A stretch of 64,000 nt of DNA from Idiomarina loihiensis. Its GTDB lineage: Bacteria > Pseudomonadota > Gammaproteobacteria > Enterobacterales > Alteromonadaceae. Location of the stretch: NCBI RefSeq assembly GCF_024584785.1, contig NZ_CP074112.1, forward strand, positions 124,001 through 188,000, in the 5' to 3' direction. The translations under genes and the position numbers were made by a program. Below, piece after piece: positions 54,943-64,000 of the stretch (positions are counted from its first letter, which is position 1; every line of letters starts with the position of its first letter). The notes beneath the pieces are model-generated. The model had not been told where the DNA came from. It saw only the letters and a list, made by a program, of their open reading frames with translations, and made no database searches.

Positions 54943-56526
54943 ATGAAGCCTGTTCTGTTCGCCACGTTACTTACTTGTTTCTTGTTGGGAGCTACCGCAG
55001 CTCCTGCCCAAGCTGATTCAGCGAAAGCACCACCGCGCGCAGAGCAGGGCGAGGGGCCATTTCAGCGCTTAATTCTACGCGGAGTGACGCTCGTTAACGG
55101 TGAAGGCGCTCCGGCCCGAGGCCCAGTTGATATCGTGGTGGAGCAGGACCGCATCGTGCGTATTGTGAGTGTTGGTCATCCTGGCGTTCCGATAAAAGCA
55201 CAGGGCCGACCGCAAGCACAACCGGGTGACCGTGAACTGGATTTAACCGGCAAATATGTTTTACCAGGCTTTATTGATATGCACGGGCATATTGGTGGCT
55301 CTGCTGACGGAATACCAGCGGAATATGTGTTGAAGCTGTGGTTGGCTCATGGCATTACGACGGTGCGTGAGCCGGGTAGCTTTAATGGTCTAGCCTGGAC
55401 TAAATGGCACCAACAGCAAAGCCAGAACAACCAAATCGTCGCACCGCGGATCATTCCATTTGTTGGTTTTGGCATGGGTGCCGAAGAGCCTATCTTTACT
55501 GCAGAACAAGCACGTACGTGGGTGCGTCAAATCAAACAACAAGGTGCCGCAGGCATTAAGTTTTTTGGCGCCACGCCCAAGGTGATGGCGGCTGCACTGG
55601 ATGAAGCTAAACAGCAACAGCTGGGTTCGATGATGCACCATGCGCAACTGAATGTGGTGCGCACCAACGTGGTGGACTCGGCGCGTTTGGGTTTAGGAAG
55701 TATGGAACACTGGTATGGCTTGCCGGAAGCGCTCTTTAGTGGACAGGTCATTCAGGATTACCCAGCAGATTACAATTACAACGATGAGCAAGATCGGTTT
55801 CGGGCCGCGGGACGGTTATGGCAGCAAGCCGCGCAGCCTGGTTCAGAGCGTTGGAACCAAGTGCGCGACGAATTGATAGCCCTAGACTTTACTATCAATC
55901 CTACCTTAACCATCTATGAGGCTAGCCGTGATCTGATGCGTGAGCGTCAAGCTATCTGGCATGAGGAATACACCTTGCCGCAATTGTGGGACTTCTTTAC
56001 CCCAAGCCGTTATGCCCATGGCTCTTATTGGTTTGATTGGACCACCGATGATGAAGTGGCATGGCGCCAAAATTACCAGTTGTGGATGACTTTTCTCAAT
56101 GACTTTAAAAACCATGGCGGTCGTATCACCACGGGTTCAGATGCTGGCTATATTTATAAAATTTACGGGTTTGGCTTTATCCGCGAATTAGAATTACTGC
56201 GTGAAGCCGGCTTTAACGCATTAGAAGTGATTCAGGCTGCAACCTTAAATGGTGCACAAGAACTGGGTTTAGATGACGAGATTGGCAGCATCGTGGTTGG
56301 TAAAAAGGCCGACATGATCGTTGTGGATGAAAATCCATTAGCTAACTTTAAAGTGCTATACGGTACTGGGCACTATAAGTTAGACGACAATAATCAGCCG
56401 ATGCGCACTAAGGGCATTCGCTACACCATTAAAGACGGCATCGTCTACGATGCCCAAGAGCTGCTTGCCGACGTTCGCCGTATCGTGCAAGAGCATAAAC
56501 GCACGAACAGCATCGCGGATGAATAA
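54943..56526 (+). CDS. Exported metal-dependent amidohydrolase
   Basis: Periplasmic hydrolase of the amidohydrolase superfamily (imidazolonepropionase/prolidase-like group). The signal peptide is cleaved near 24 (PAQA). The metal site is HGH-type at His114 and His116 (FIDMHGHIGG), with a candidate bridging lysine at 206 (AAGIKFFG). Histidines occur in MMHHAQLN and SMEHWYG, and the catalytic aspartate is in TTGSDAGY. Length is 527. The substrate is unknown; peptides or N-acyl amino acids are candidates by family. It interrupts the usual ssrS-ygfA neighbourhood. Confidence 0.8.
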   Translation: MKPVLFATLLTCFLLGATAAPAQADSAKAPPRAEQGEGPFQRLILRGVTLVNGEGAPARGPVDIVVEQDRIVRIVSVGHPGVPIKAQGRPQAQPGDRELDLTGKYVLPGFIDMHGHIGGSADGIPAEYVLKLWLAHGITTVREPGSFNGLAWTKWHQQQSQNNQIVAPRIIPFVGFGMGAEEPIFTAEQARTWVRQIKQQGAAGIKFFGATPKVMAAALDEAKQQQLGSMMHHAQLNVVRTNVVDSARLGLGSMEHWYGLPEALFSGQVIQDYPADYNYNDEQDRFRAAGRLWQQAAQPGSERWNQVRDELIALDFTINPTLTIYEASRDLMRERQAIWHEEYTLPQLWDFFTPSRYAHGSYWFDWTTDDEVAWRQNYQLWMTFLNDFKNHGGRITTGSDAGYIYKIYGFGFIRELELLREAGFNALEVIQAATLNGAQELGLDDEIGSIVVGKKADMIVVDENPLANFKVLYGTGHYKLDDNNQPMRTKGIRYTIKDGIVYDAQELLADVRRIVQEHKRTNSIADE

Positions 56527-56562
56527 CGAAGCGTACGAATAACGAACTATCTTTGAGAAGGG

Positions 56563-56747
56563 TGACTACCCAAAATGCCGCTGCGTGCCTTGGCCCTTGA
56601 ACCCACTGGTTCAAGGCGGGGCGCAATTGAATCGACCGCAGGCTTCTCGATACGAGTCGAGCTTGCACAATAGCCGCTCAGTGAGCCCCTATACTACTAG
56701 CATCGGCTCAGGGACATCGGCGTGCTGGCGAACATTCCAGGTAGTCA
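56563..56747 (-). ncRNA. ssrS: 6S RNA
   Basis: Regulatory RNA that binds sigma-70 RNA polymerase by imitating an open promoter. On the minus strand the ends pair (TGACTACC against GGTAGTCA, 56740-56747 with 56563-56570), giving about 185 nt, close to the E. coli length. Conserved pieces occur in the right order: TGTTCGCCAGC near the 5' end, GTCCCTGAGCCGAT, a CTCG...CGAGAAGCC region, the hairpin CTTGAACC/GGGTTCAAGG, and GCAGCGGCAT near the 3' end. It lies downstream of zapA as in E. coli. The exact ends are estimated. Confidence 0.9.
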
Positions 56748-56801
56748 TTGTCTTGCATGCTTAACTGCACTCATTGAGTCAGCGAAGCGAACTTGGGTAT
56801 T

Positions 56802-57107
56802 CTAACGTTTTGGGCCTTGCTCTGTCATGACCTGTTCTAAGGTTTCTTGCAGTAATTTTAGCTTTTCTTCCAAATCTTCGACCTGTTTGCGCAATTGTTG
56901 TTCAACTTGTGCGCCTTCGTGCACAAGATTGAGCGCAGCCATCACGGCAATTTGCTCCGCATGGGTTAAGCGCTTGTTGCTACGAATTTGCTCAAGTTTG
57001 TGGTTGAGTTTGTCGGCGGCGCGCTGTAACGCAACTTCTTGCCCAACTGGACAATTAATTTTGTAGTTGCGATCCATAAGTTTTATTTCCATTGCACGCT
57101 GGCTCAT
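56802..57107 (-). CDS. zapA: Cell division protein ZapA
   Basis: FtsZ-ring stabilising protein. The 101 residues have an N-terminal beta domain (KLMDRNYKINCPVGQEVAL) and a C-terminal coiled coil (about 60-98) that forms tetramers. It is divergent from ygfB and upstream of 6S RNA, as in E. coli. Confidence 0.9.
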   Translation of the reverse strand: MSQRAMEIKLMDRNYKINCPVGQEVALQRAADKLNHKLEQIRSNKRLTHAEQIAVMAALNLVHEGAQVEQQLRKQVEDLEEKLKLLQETLEQVMTEQGPKR

Positions 57108-57234
57108 GCCTCTTCCTCATTTTTAATGCTACTGCGTTAGAGTGATTATGGCATGCCGACCGGGGTTTTGTCAGCTAGCCTGAAAGGGCCTGTGGTGATA
57201 GGATGGCAGCATAAATCATGATAGAGATGACGCT

Positions 57235-57822
57235 ATGACAGATCAAAGCAGTGGTGCCAATAATCCATTCGCCTACGAAACTTTAACAGAATATTTTGAA
57301 AGCCAAGGTTTGCTCTCTAATGCCGCCGAAATTCATGGCATTTTAACCGGTATGATCGCTGGCGGGGCCAGTATTGAAGGGCAAGACTGGTTGTTGTTAC
57401 TCAGCGACTTGGTTAACGAAGGGCAATCCTTTAACCCGCAGTTACGTGAACGCTGTACCGAGCTGGCACACTCCATCTGCGCCAGCTTGCGCGACCCCGA
57501 TTTAGGTTTTCACCTGTTGTTACCAAGTGATAACGAATCTTTATACGAACGCTTAACTGGTCTAATTAACTGGGTGCAATCGTATTTAGTAGGGTTTGGT
57601 ATTAATCAAACCAACCTGGCTGGCTTATCGGAAGACTTGCGTGAAGCCATTGAAGATATGGTTGAAATTGCCAAGTTAGATTTTGAAATTGAAGATGAAG
57701 AAGAAGCAGAGCGAGCTTACTTTGAAATCGTTGAGTATTTACGAGTATCAGCCATGTTGTGCTTTGGTGAATTAGGCCAGGCAAGCGGGGGCGCTTGTAA
57801 AACCAACAAAACGCTCCACTAA
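57235..57822 (+). CDS. ygfB: UPF0149 family protein YgfB
   Basis: Conserved helical protein of 195 residues. The family pattern is visible in SPAELHG-like SNAAEIHGILTGMIAGG near 28-44, LNWVQSYLVGFG-like INWVQSYLVGFG near 110, and a terminal FGELGQ-type stretch. Its molecular function is not established for most species. It is first of the ygfB-pepP-ubiH-ubiI group. The last residues contain an extra Cys and Lys (GGACKTNKTLH). Confidence 0.88.
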   Translation: MTDQSSGANNPFAYETLTEYFESQGLLSNAAEIHGILTGMIAGGASIEGQDWLLLLSDLVNEGQSFNPQLRERCTELAHSICASLRDPDLGFHLLLPSDNESLYERLTGLINWVQSYLVGFGINQTNLAGLSEDLREAIEDMVEIAKLDFEIEDEEEAERAYFEIVEYLRVSAMLCFGELGQASGGACKTNKTLH

Positions 57823-57880
57823 AATAGCGTTCACCTCAGTTCGTTTTACCTCATTCAAGTATTGAGAGCGAAAACCTTAT

Positions 57881-59203
57881 ATGCAGCAGTCTATTAGTTT
57901 GGCGGAATATCAGCAACGTCGGCAGCGAATTTTAGATCATGTCAGCAGCCATGCAGACCATGGGGTAGCAGTGATTGCTGCCGCTAGCCTACAAACACGC
58001 AGCCGTGATACCGAATATCCATTTCGGCAAAATAGTGATTTCTTTTATCTCACGGGGTTTAACGAGCCCGACGCCTTATTGATTCTAGCGCCGGGTAGAG
58101 CGCAACAAGTGATTCTGTGTTGCCAACCTAGCGATCCGGCAGCCGAAGTATGGCACGGTCGTCGCTTAGGTATTGATCGAGCAGTTGCCCACCTTGGGGT
58201 TGATGTGGCGCACAGTATCGAAGATGCTGAAGAAGTATTATTAGATGTGCTTAATCAAGCCGATGTGGTGTTTTCCAGTCATGAAGATAGCAGCTTGCTA
58301 GAGCAGCTACATGATGTTGCCAGTGCTCTGCGCCAAGCGCCAAAACAAGGTTATGTTGCGCCCTCAAGCTGGCAAGATTTGAGTCCATTCATGGCCGATA
58401 TGCGTATCATTAAAAGTGCCGCAGAGCTCGATTTAATGCGTGCCGCAGCAGCCATTAGCGTAGCTGCCCATAAGCGCGCGATGCGCTTTACCAAACCTGG
58501 CTGCTATGAGTTTCAGGTAGCGGCAGAGTTGCACCATGAATTTGCGCGCCAAGGCGCTCACCACCCAGCTTACGGCAGTATTTGTGGGGGTGGCGACAAT
58601 GCCTGTATTTTGCACTACACCGATAACGCCGATGAGTTGCACGATGGTGATTTAATCTTGATTGATGCTGGTGCCGAATATCAAGGTTATGCGGGCGATA
58701 TTACCCGTACCTTCCCAGTAAACGGCCGCTTTAGCGAAGCCCAAGCTGCGCTCTATAACGTGGTGTTAAAAGCGCAGTTAGCAGCCTTAGCAGCGGTAAC
58801 CCCAGGGTCATCGATGCCGCAGGCAACCCAAGCTATGGCACTGGCGCTCACGGAAGGCTTGGTCGAGCTCGGTCTATTAGCGGGCACGCCAGCGCAGCTA
58901 GTCGCTGAGGGCGCTTATAAAACCTTTATGATTCATGGTCTGGGCCATTGGCTGGGTTTAGATGTGCATGATGTGGGCACCTATTCAGCTGCCGGTAAGA
59001 ACCGTCCGTTTGAGCCGGGTATGGTATTGACCATAGAGCCTGGGGTGTATATTCCGCACGGCATGGCTGGGGTAGATAAAAAATGGCATGGTTTAGGCAT
59101 TCGGATTGAAGACGATGTGATTGTAACCGCCAACGGCCACGAAAATATGACTGCAGCGGCCCCTAAAACCGTCGCTGAAATAGAAACTTGGATGCAAGGG
59201 TAA
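57881..59203 (+). CDS. pepP: Xaa-Pro aminopeptidase
   Basis: Dimanganese peptidase that removes N-terminal residues before proline. The N-terminal domain (about 1-170) contains [19 protein letters not shown]. The pita-bread domain has the metal ligands in [41 protein letters not shown] and GIRIEDDV. The 440 residues match E. coli PepP. It lies 58 bp after ygfB and 5 bp before ubiH. Confidence 0.95.
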   Translation: MQQSISLAEYQQRRQRILDHVSSHADHGVAVIAAASLQTRSRDTEYPFRQNSDFFYLTGFNEPDALLILAPGRAQQVILCCQPSDPAAEVWHGRRLGIDRAVAHLGVDVAHSIEDAEEVLLDVLNQADVVFSSHEDSSLLEQLHDVASALRQAPKQGYVAPSSWQDLSPFMADMRIIKSAAELDLMRAAAAISVAAHKRAMRFTKPGCYEFQVAAELHHEFARQGAHHPAYGSICGGGDNACILHYTDNADELHDGDLILIDAGAEYQGYAGDITRTFPVNGRFSEAQAALYNVVLKAQLAALAAVTPGSSMPQATQAMALALTEGLVELGLLAGTPAQLVAEGAYKTFMIHGLGHWLGLDVHDVGTYSAAGKNRPFEPGMVLTIEPGVYIPHGMAGVDKKWHGLGIRIEDDVIVTANGHENMTAAAPKTVAEIETWMQG

Positions 59204-59208
59204 CAGCA

Positions 59209-60399
59209 ATGGCAGCAGCGCCACGACCAGCTGACACACTAAAACCTATAGTGATTGCCGGCGGCGGCCTCGTTGGGGCGTTAACGGCTTTATTAGTAGC
59301 ACGGCAGCGGCCGGATTGGATCGTAACAGTGCTTGAGCCACAGGCCAGTGGGCCGGCGCAAGATAAACGCACCATAGCGCTGGCGGCCGCTACCATTGAC
59401 GTATTACAACAACTGCAAGTGTGGCCAGAAGTAGCGTCTGCCGCCTGCGCAATTGAGCATATTCATGTGAGTGACCGAGGTCATCTGGGCATGACGCAAC
59501 TGCATGCTGAGCAACAAGGCGTGCCCGCGCTTGGCTATGTGATCGCGGCGGCACAACTCAACCAAGCGCTTTATCAGGCTTGCCTAGCGCAACCTAATAT
59601 TGAATGGCTAGCTGGCGCTTGGTTTAGTCATTCACAACCAGAACAAGATAGTATTGCAGTGCATTACCAAGTTGCAGATCAGCCGCACGTTTGCCATGCC
59701 CAGCTGTTAGTAGGTGCAGATGGCTCACGCTCACAAGTGCGCAGCTCGGCTGGTATTCAGATGCAGCAAACGGATTATCAGCAAGTGGGCATAATTGCCA
59801 TGCTTGAACTGTCTGAGCCGATGCAAGGCTGGGCTTATGAGCGCTTTACTGATACTGGGCCACTGGCGTTGTTACCGGTTAGTGACCAAGTCGCTTCGTT
59901 AGTTTGGAGTCTGCGTCCAGCAGAAGCCGAACAGATGATGGCTGCTAGCGATGATGAATTTATGGCCAAGTGCCAACAAGCCTTTGGCTATCGCGCGGGG
60001 CGGTTGCGTAAAGTCTGGGACAGAGTGCAGTACCCATTGCAATTGCATTTAGCCGAACAACATATTGCTCAGCGTTTGGTGTTAATAGGTAACGCCTCGC
60101 ATACCTTGCATCCGATTGCCGGGCAGGGATTTAACTTGGGTGTGCGCGATGCAATTAGCTTAAGCCAACAGCTAGCGACGGCAGCCGATGCCGGGCAGTA
60201 TCGTGTGTTGGCAAGTTACCAGCGTGAGCGCCAGAGCGACTATAAAGCCATTATTGGCTTAACTGATAGCTTGGTTCGAGGCTTTTCTAATCAACTGTTG
60301 CCACTGGTGATTGGGCGCAACATCGCCTTGAGTGCCTTGGCGTGGTTGTTGCCACTGAAGCAGCAATTTGCCCGTAAAACCATGGGTTATAGAAATTAA
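59209..60399 (+). CDS. ubiH: 2-octaprenyl-6-methoxyphenol hydroxylase
   Basis: FAD monooxygenase of ubiquinone synthesis. The dinucleotide-binding motif is [14 protein letters not shown] near residue 16, with [11 protein letters not shown] mid-protein and [22 protein letters not shown] as the second FAD motif. From ATG 59209 it has 396 residues, with AAGGG 8 bp upstream. The in-frame ATG at 59188 lies within pepP and is rejected. The order pepP-ubiH-ubiI supports UbiH over other family members. Confidence 0.93.
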   Translation: MAAAPRPADTLKPIVIAGGGLVGALTALLVARQRPDWIVTVLEPQASGPAQDKRTIALAAATIDVLQQLQVWPEVASAACAIEHIHVSDRGHLGMTQLHAEQQGVPALGYVIAAAQLNQALYQACLAQPNIEWLAGAWFSHSQPEQDSIAVHYQVADQPHVCHAQLLVGADGSRSQVRSSAGIQMQQTDYQQVGIIAMLELSEPMQGWAYERFTDTGPLALLPVSDQVASLVWSLRPAEAEQMMAASDDEFMAKCQQAFGYRAGRLRKVWDRVQYPLQLHLAEQHIAQRLVLIGNASHTLHPIAGQGFNLGVRDAISLSQQLATAADAGQYRVLASYQRERQSDYKAIIGLTDSLVRGFSNQLLPLVIGRNIALSALAWLLPLKQQFARKTMGYRN

Positions 60400-60417
60400 C
60401 GAGACGATAGGATAACC

Positions 60418-61581
60418 ATGCAGCCATTTACCTTTATTGTCGCTGGGGCCGGTATGATCGGGCTGGCTACGGCCATTGGCCTGCAACAAGCTGGGCATAG
60501 GGTTATTGTGATTGAACGCGGTGAGCGGCCCGAGTACGGCAGCGCGCCAGAACTGCGGGTAAGTGCGCTAGCTCATCGTAGTAGGCACTTACTTGAGCGG
60601 TTAGGCAGTTGGCAGCGGATGCCAGTGTCACGCCTTGGTCCTTATACAGGGATGCGGGTGTGGGACTATGATAGTTTTGGCCGAATCGAGTTTGATGCCA
60701 GCGAACTAGCACTGGCCGACATCGGCGCCATTGTTGAAAACAAAGTGCTTGAACAAGTGCTGTGGGACCAAGCTGTGGCGGCAGGGGTGGCGATTATGGC
60801 GACCACTGAGTTAGTGCAACAACAGGTTGATGATCAGCGAGTACAGGTAACGCTAGCCAATGGGCAAACATTAACTGGCGATTATCTGATCGCAGCCGAT
60901 GGTGCTCGTTCTACCGTGCGGGCACAAGCAAACTTGCCGCTTACTTTTTGGGACTATCAACAACAGGCCCAAGTAGCAGTGCTTACTACCGAGTTACCAC
61001 ATCAAGGCATTGCGCGCCAAGTGTTTTTGCCGACCGGGCCGTTAGCCTTGTTGCCTTTAGTGGATGCCCATCAAGTATCGATCGTGTGGTCGGCGGATAC
61101 CGAACGAGCGCAGCAACTGAGTACCCTTAGCGACAGTGATTTTATTCGGCAGTTACAAGTAGCCAGCGATAATTGCTTGGGGTTGCTGCAGCTAAAATCA
61201 GCGCGAGCTACTTTTCCGCTGCGTATGCAGTACTGTCAACGTTGGGTGCAGCAGCGTCTGCTGGTGCTAGGTGATGCTGCCCATAGTATTCACCCCTTGG
61301 CCGGTCAAGGAGCTAACTTGGGCTTTGCTGATGTGGCTGACTTATTGGCTATTTTTGCACACCCAGAGCTTCAGGTCGCAACCCTGCCAAAACAATTACG
61401 CCAATGGGAGCGGCAGCGTAAGGCCGCAGCGGTAACCATGATTGGCGCGATGGAAAGCTTTAAACGTGGGTTTGCCGGCAGTGCGTCTTGGGCCAAGTTA
61501 GGGCGCGGCTTAGCGTTGCAGCTCGCGCATCGAGTGACGCCGTTAAAGCAACAACTGATGCGCGCAGCTCTGGGCGCATAA
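60418..61581 (+). CDS. ubiI: 2-octaprenylphenol hydroxylase
   Basis: FAD monooxygenase (E. coli VisC) that hydroxylates C5 of the ubiquinone precursor. It shows VAGAGMIGLATAIGL near residue 8, AADGARSTVR mid-protein, and LGDAAHSIHPLAGQGANLGFADV. The 387 residues lack a few C-terminal residues of the E. coli enzyme (400). It follows ubiH by 18 bp and is the last gene of the run. Confidence 0.92.
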   Translation: MQPFTFIVAGAGMIGLATAIGLQQAGHRVIVIERGERPEYGSAPELRVSALAHRSRHLLERLGSWQRMPVSRLGPYTGMRVWDYDSFGRIEFDASELALADIGAIVENKVLEQVLWDQAVAAGVAIMATTELVQQQVDDQRVQVTLANGQTLTGDYLIAADGARSTVRAQANLPLTFWDYQQQAQVAVLTTELPHQGIARQVFLPTGPLALLPLVDAHQVSIVWSADTERAQQLSTLSDSDFIRQLQVASDNCLGLLQLKSARATFPLRMQYCQRWVQQRLLVLGDAAHSIHPLAGQGANLGFADVADLLAIFAHPELQVATLPKQLRQWERQRKAAAVTMIGAMESFKRGFAGSASWAKLGRGLALQLAHRVTPLKQQLMRAALGA

Positions 61582-61583
61582 GC

Positions 61584-62459
61584 CTATATACGTTCTTGAA
61601 TAAACTGAGCCAATTGAGTGGCGGCCGGGTTATCACTATCGGCCTGCCACATCACGACGCTCACATTACCCAGCTCAGGCAAAGCATGTGATCCCACATG
61701 GCGGACGTGAATGAGATTGTCGGGCAACGTACTTTGCGCTAAGACCGTAATCCCCAAACCGCTATCGATGGCCGCAGTCAGCCCAGAAAAATCCGCATTG
61801 GTGTAGCTAATACGCAAAGGGATGGTGTGCTGGCGCAGTACTTGTAAGGCGCGACGCCGATAAATACAGCCTTCTGGCGCGACCACCAGCGGCACTGCTT
61901 CGGCGGCGCTATCGGTTACCGCCGCTAATTGGTTGCTGGCAATACTACTCACCCACACCAGTGAATCTTGCTTGAGCAGCACTAAACCAGCACGGGTAAG
62001 TCGCTTATCAGGTTCCTTGAGGGCAATCACTAGATCAAACTGCTGCTGTTCTTGGGCGAGTAATTCTTTGCTTAGCGCAGAGGTCACCGACAAGGTTACG
62101 TGGGGATAAGATTGTGCAAATTGTCCTAATACCTGAGGCAATAACTTACTGGCAAACTCACTGGGAATACCAAGCCGTACCACGCCGGTCAGCGATGGCT
62201 CAGCGATTTTAGCAAAGATTTGGTCGTTAATATTAAGCAGATGTTTAGCTTGCTCCCAGAGCTCACGACCGGCTTCGGTAAGATGAATGCGACCACCGCT
62301 GCGCTGCAATAGCTGGCTACCAAGCAACTCTTCTAGTCGTTGCAATTGCAAACTAATGGCTGGCTGCGAGCGACTGAGCTGTTGCGCAGCGGCAGTGTAG
62401 CTTTGCAACTCGTACACGCTGATAAAGGCGCGCAGAGCTTCTAACGATAAATGTTGCAT
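61584..62459 (-). CDS. LysR-family transcriptional regulator (LrhA-like)
   Basis: A 291-residue regulator with an N-terminal winged helix (about 4-62, FISVYELQSYTAAAQQLSRSQPAISLQLQRLEEL in parts) and a substrate-binding co-inducer domain. The RDMVLATL-like RRRALQVLRQ and ADFSGLTAAIDSGLGITVL segments resemble LrhA/HexA more than GcvA. The target is unknown. It is inserted between ubiI and gcvT, which are adjacent or close in E. coli, and is divergent from gcvT. It ends 2 bp from ubiI, tail to tail. Confidence 0.82.
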   Translation of the reverse strand: MQHLSLEALRAFISVYELQSYTAAAQQLSRSQPAISLQLQRLEELLGSQLLQRSGGRIHLTEAGRELWEQAKHLLNINDQIFAKIAEPSLTGVVRLGIPSEFASKLLPQVLGQFAQSYPHVTLSVTSALSKELLAQEQQQFDLVIALKEPDKRLTRAGLVLLKQDSLVWVSSIASNQLAAVTDSAAEAVPLVVAPEGCIYRRRALQVLRQHTIPLRISYTNADFSGLTAAIDSGLGITVLAQSTLPDNLIHVRHVGSHALPELGNVSVVMWQADSDNPAATQLAQFIQERI

Positions 62460-62496
62460 GATGATCAGCTCGGCTGGTTGATGCGTATTAATAAAT

Positions 62497-62529
62497 AATA
62501 TTAATAGCTAGTTTAACCATATTAATATT
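62497..62529. promoter_or_regulatory. AT-rich inverted repeat between the LysR gene and gcvT
   Basis: AATATTAAT (62497-62505) and ATTAATATT (62521-62529) are exact inverted copies 15 bp apart. By position this could be the operator of the LysR regulator. Confidence 0.4.
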
Positions 62530-62556
62530 TTAAATAAATGTATAAGTAATATTCAT

Positions 62557-62585
62557 TTGTTGCCTTGCCCTTAGGGTCTTATAAT
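62557..62585 (+). promoter_or_regulatory. Promoter of gcvT
   Basis: TTGTTG (62557-62562) and a perfect TATAAT (62580-62585) are separated by 17 bp. The start codon is 49 bp downstream, too little space for a glycine riboswitch, and none is seen. Confidence 0.65.
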
Positions 62586-62634
62586 TAGGGCCACAAATTT
62601 TAAGAAGTAACTAACCCAACAGGATACTTTGGTC

Positions 62635-63714
62635 ATGGCTCAACGCACTCCTTTGTACGACGCACATGTGAAAGCAAATGCGAAAATGGTGGATTTTCAC
62701 GGCTGGGATATGCCGCTTAACTACGGCTCGCAGATAGAAGAACACCAAGCTGTACGTAATGACTCTGGCGTTTTTGATGTATCGCACATGACGATTGTGG
62801 ATGTTGCCGGTACCGAAGCAAAAGCTTTCTTACAGTACTTACTAGCCAACGATGTCGCTAAGCTAACCGTCTCAGGTAAAGCTTTATACAGCGGCATGTT
62901 AAACCAAGCTGGTGGCGTGATTGACGACCTGATTGTGTATTACTTTACCGATGAGTCTTACCGTTTGGTGGTTAACTCTGCCACGCGTGAGCAAGACATG
63001 GCTTGGATTAACGCGGTAGCTGCAGACTTTCAAGTAACTATTACTGAACGTCCGGAGTTGGCCATGCTTGCGCTGCAAGGTCCAAAGGCGGAAGAAAAGC
63101 TAAAATTGGTGATGGGGGCTGACAAATTTACAGGTGTAGCCAGCATGAAGCCCTTTATGTCGTTGCAAGTAGGCGATTATTTTATTGCAACTACGGGCTA
63201 TACCGGCGAAAAAGGCTACGAAATTGCCTTACCAGCTGAGCAGGTGGTCGCACTTTGGGATGCGCTACTGAATGTTGGGGTACAGCCTTGTGGTTTAGGT
63301 GCTCGTGATACCTTGCGTTTAGAAGCCGGCATGAACTTATACGGCCAAGATATGGATGAAACCGTGACTCCGCTTGAATCCAATATGGGCTGGAGTGTGG
63401 CTTTTGAGCCAGCTGAACGCGATTTTATTGGTAGAGCAGCACTTACTGAACAAAAAGCACAAGGCCACGCCAAGTTGGTGGGCTTAGTGATGAAAGAGAA
63501 AGGCGTTCTGCGGCATGGCCAAAAAGTGATTGTAGGTGATAGCGAAGGCGTGATCACGTCAGGTACCTTCTCACCTACCTTAGGTTTCTCGATTGCATTG
63601 GCGCGAGTGCCAGCAACCGTGGGCGCTACCGCCGAAGTGGAAATTCGCAAAAAATTAGTTACAGTAAGCGTGGTTAAACCAAGCTTTGTTCGTAACGGTC
63701 AATCCGTACTTTAG
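62635..63714 (+). CDS. gcvT: Aminomethyltransferase (glycine cleavage T protein)
   Basis: Tetrahydrofolate-dependent subunit of the glycine cleavage system; it releases ammonia and methylenetetrahydrofolate from the aminomethyl-lipoyl group on GcvH. The 359 residues show [14 protein letters not shown] near 21, GVFDVSHM near 45, [10 protein letters not shown] near 190 and [16 protein letters not shown] near 225. The start at ATG 62635 ([11 protein letters not shown]) matches relatives, with AGGA 10 bp upstream; a TTG two codons earlier is less likely. gcvH follows by 31 bp. Confidence 0.95.
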   Translation: MAQRTPLYDAHVKANAKMVDFHGWDMPLNYGSQIEEHQAVRNDSGVFDVSHMTIVDVAGTEAKAFLQYLLANDVAKLTVSGKALYSGMLNQAGGVIDDLIVYYFTDESYRLVVNSATREQDMAWINAVAADFQVTITERPELAMLALQGPKAEEKLKLVMGADKFTGVASMKPFMSLQVGDYFIATTGYTGEKGYEIALPAEQVVALWDALLNVGVQPCGLGARDTLRLEAGMNLYGQDMDETVTPLESNMGWSVAFEPAERDFIGRAALTEQKAQGHAKLVGLVMKEKGVLRHGQKVIVGDSEGVITSGTFSPTLGFSIALARVPATVGATAEVEIRKKLVTVSVVKPSFVRNGQSVL

Positions 63715-63745
63715 TCAGTTTTACAGAATCATCGAGGACACAATA

Positions 63746-64000
63746 ATGAGCAATATCCCAAAGGAATTAAAATACGCATCAACCCACGAGTGGGTTCGTA
63801 ACGAAGGCGATGGCATTTTCACGGTTGGTATTTCTGAGCACGCACAAGATTTGCTAGGCGACATGGTGTTTGTAGAACTACCTGAAGTTGGCGCCACTGT
63901 TGCAGCAGGCGATGATGTTGCCGTAGCTGAATCAGTAAAAGCGGCTTCAGATATCTATGCACCTATTGCTGGTGAAATTGTGGCGGTAAACGAAGAGCTA
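63746..64000 (+). CDS. gcvH: Glycine cleavage system H protein (partial, runs off the window)
   Basis: Lipoyl carrier that shuttles the aminomethyl group between the P, T and L proteins. The 85 residues seen contain [11 protein letters not shown] near 13-23, [22 protein letters not shown] near 28-49, and the lipoyl-lysine at 65 in ESVKAAS. GAGGA is 8 bp upstream of the ATG. About 45 residues are missing past the window edge. Confidence 0.95.
   Translation, partial: MSNIPKELKYASTHEWVRNEGDGIFTVGISEHAQDLLGDMVFVELPEVGATVAAGDDVAVAESVKAASDIYAPIAGEIVAVNEEL

Noticed and set aside
62460-62634. Glycine riboswitch before gcvT
   Set aside because: The gap is AT-rich, contains a normal promoter only about 50 bp from the ATG, and lacks the conserved paired aptamer segments.
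1-64000. Mobile elements, phage genes, CRISPR arrays, tRNA or rRNA genes
   Set aside because: No transposase, integrase, phage structural gene, regularly spaced repeat array or cloverleaf was found. The only repeats are the short octamers at 54874 and the paired receptor terminators.

Overview
The window reads as a chromosomal segment of a marine-type gammaproteobacterium, probably Alteromonadales or a close relative such as the Idiomarina, Alishewanella or Rheinheimera lineages. The evidence is gene order shared with Escherichia coli in many blocks (ribH-nusB-thiL-pgpA, xseB-ispA-dxs, srmB/trmN6, xseA/guaB-guaA, mltF/purL, ygfB-pepP-ubiH-ubiI-gcvT, zapA-ssrS-ygfA), combined with a TtpC-type TonB2 operon, two very large Oar-like TonB-dependent receptors and unusually long PstC and PstA permeases. 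I cannot name the genus. No phage, insertion sequence, CRISPR array, rRNA or tRNA was seen, and coding density is very high.

Layout. 1-12.8 kb is housekeeping: an acyltransferase, riboflavin/thiamine/isoprenoid genes, thiI, a VanZ-like protein, srmB, trmN6, an M49-like metallopeptidase lipoprotein and rdgC. 12.9-16 kb holds an orphan sensor kinase and a YbdG-type mechanosensitive channel. 16.1-21.1 kb is a six-gene DUF3450-ttpC-exbB-exbD-tonB-TPR operon, followed by a porin. 22-33.7 kb returns to housekeeping (AEC transporter, xseA, guaBA, mltF, purL, tadA). 33.8-41.7 kb carries two tandem Oar-like receptors and a divergent endonuclease/exonuclease/phosphatase-family lipoprotein. 41.8-52.2 kb is phoB-phoR, pstS, an inserted asnC/asnA pair, then pstC-pstA-pstB-phoU. 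52.3-64 kb holds serA, rpiA, ygfA, an amidohydrolase, 6S RNA, zapA, ygfB, pepP, ubiH, ubiI, a LysR regulator, gcvT and the start of gcvH.

The main new observation is regulatory. Seven promoters in the window carry PhoB-box-like direct repeats (two 7-bp half-sites 11 bp apart), each followed after exactly 10 bp by a plausible -10 hexamer. They precede phoBR, pstS and pstCAB-phoU, as expected. They also precede the TonB-energising operon, the porin and each of the two Oar-like receptors. Together with the adjacent phosphatase-family lipoprotein this looks like a complete envelope system for phosphate starvation. The receptors would take an unknown large phosphorus-containing ligand across the outer membrane using a dedicated TonB complex. 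The porin would admit phosphate, the lipoprotein may release phosphate in the periplasm, and Pst would import it. The boxes and spacing are read from the sequence; the functional model is inference.

Other points of note are a 40-codon arginine-rich reading frame coupled to mltF, separation of 6S RNA from ygfA by an opposing amidohydrolase gene, and octamer repeats between ygfA and that amidohydrolase. Gaps between genes are short; none exceeds 300 bases, and the largest (about 275 bases, between the amidohydrolase and zapA) is mostly 6S RNA.
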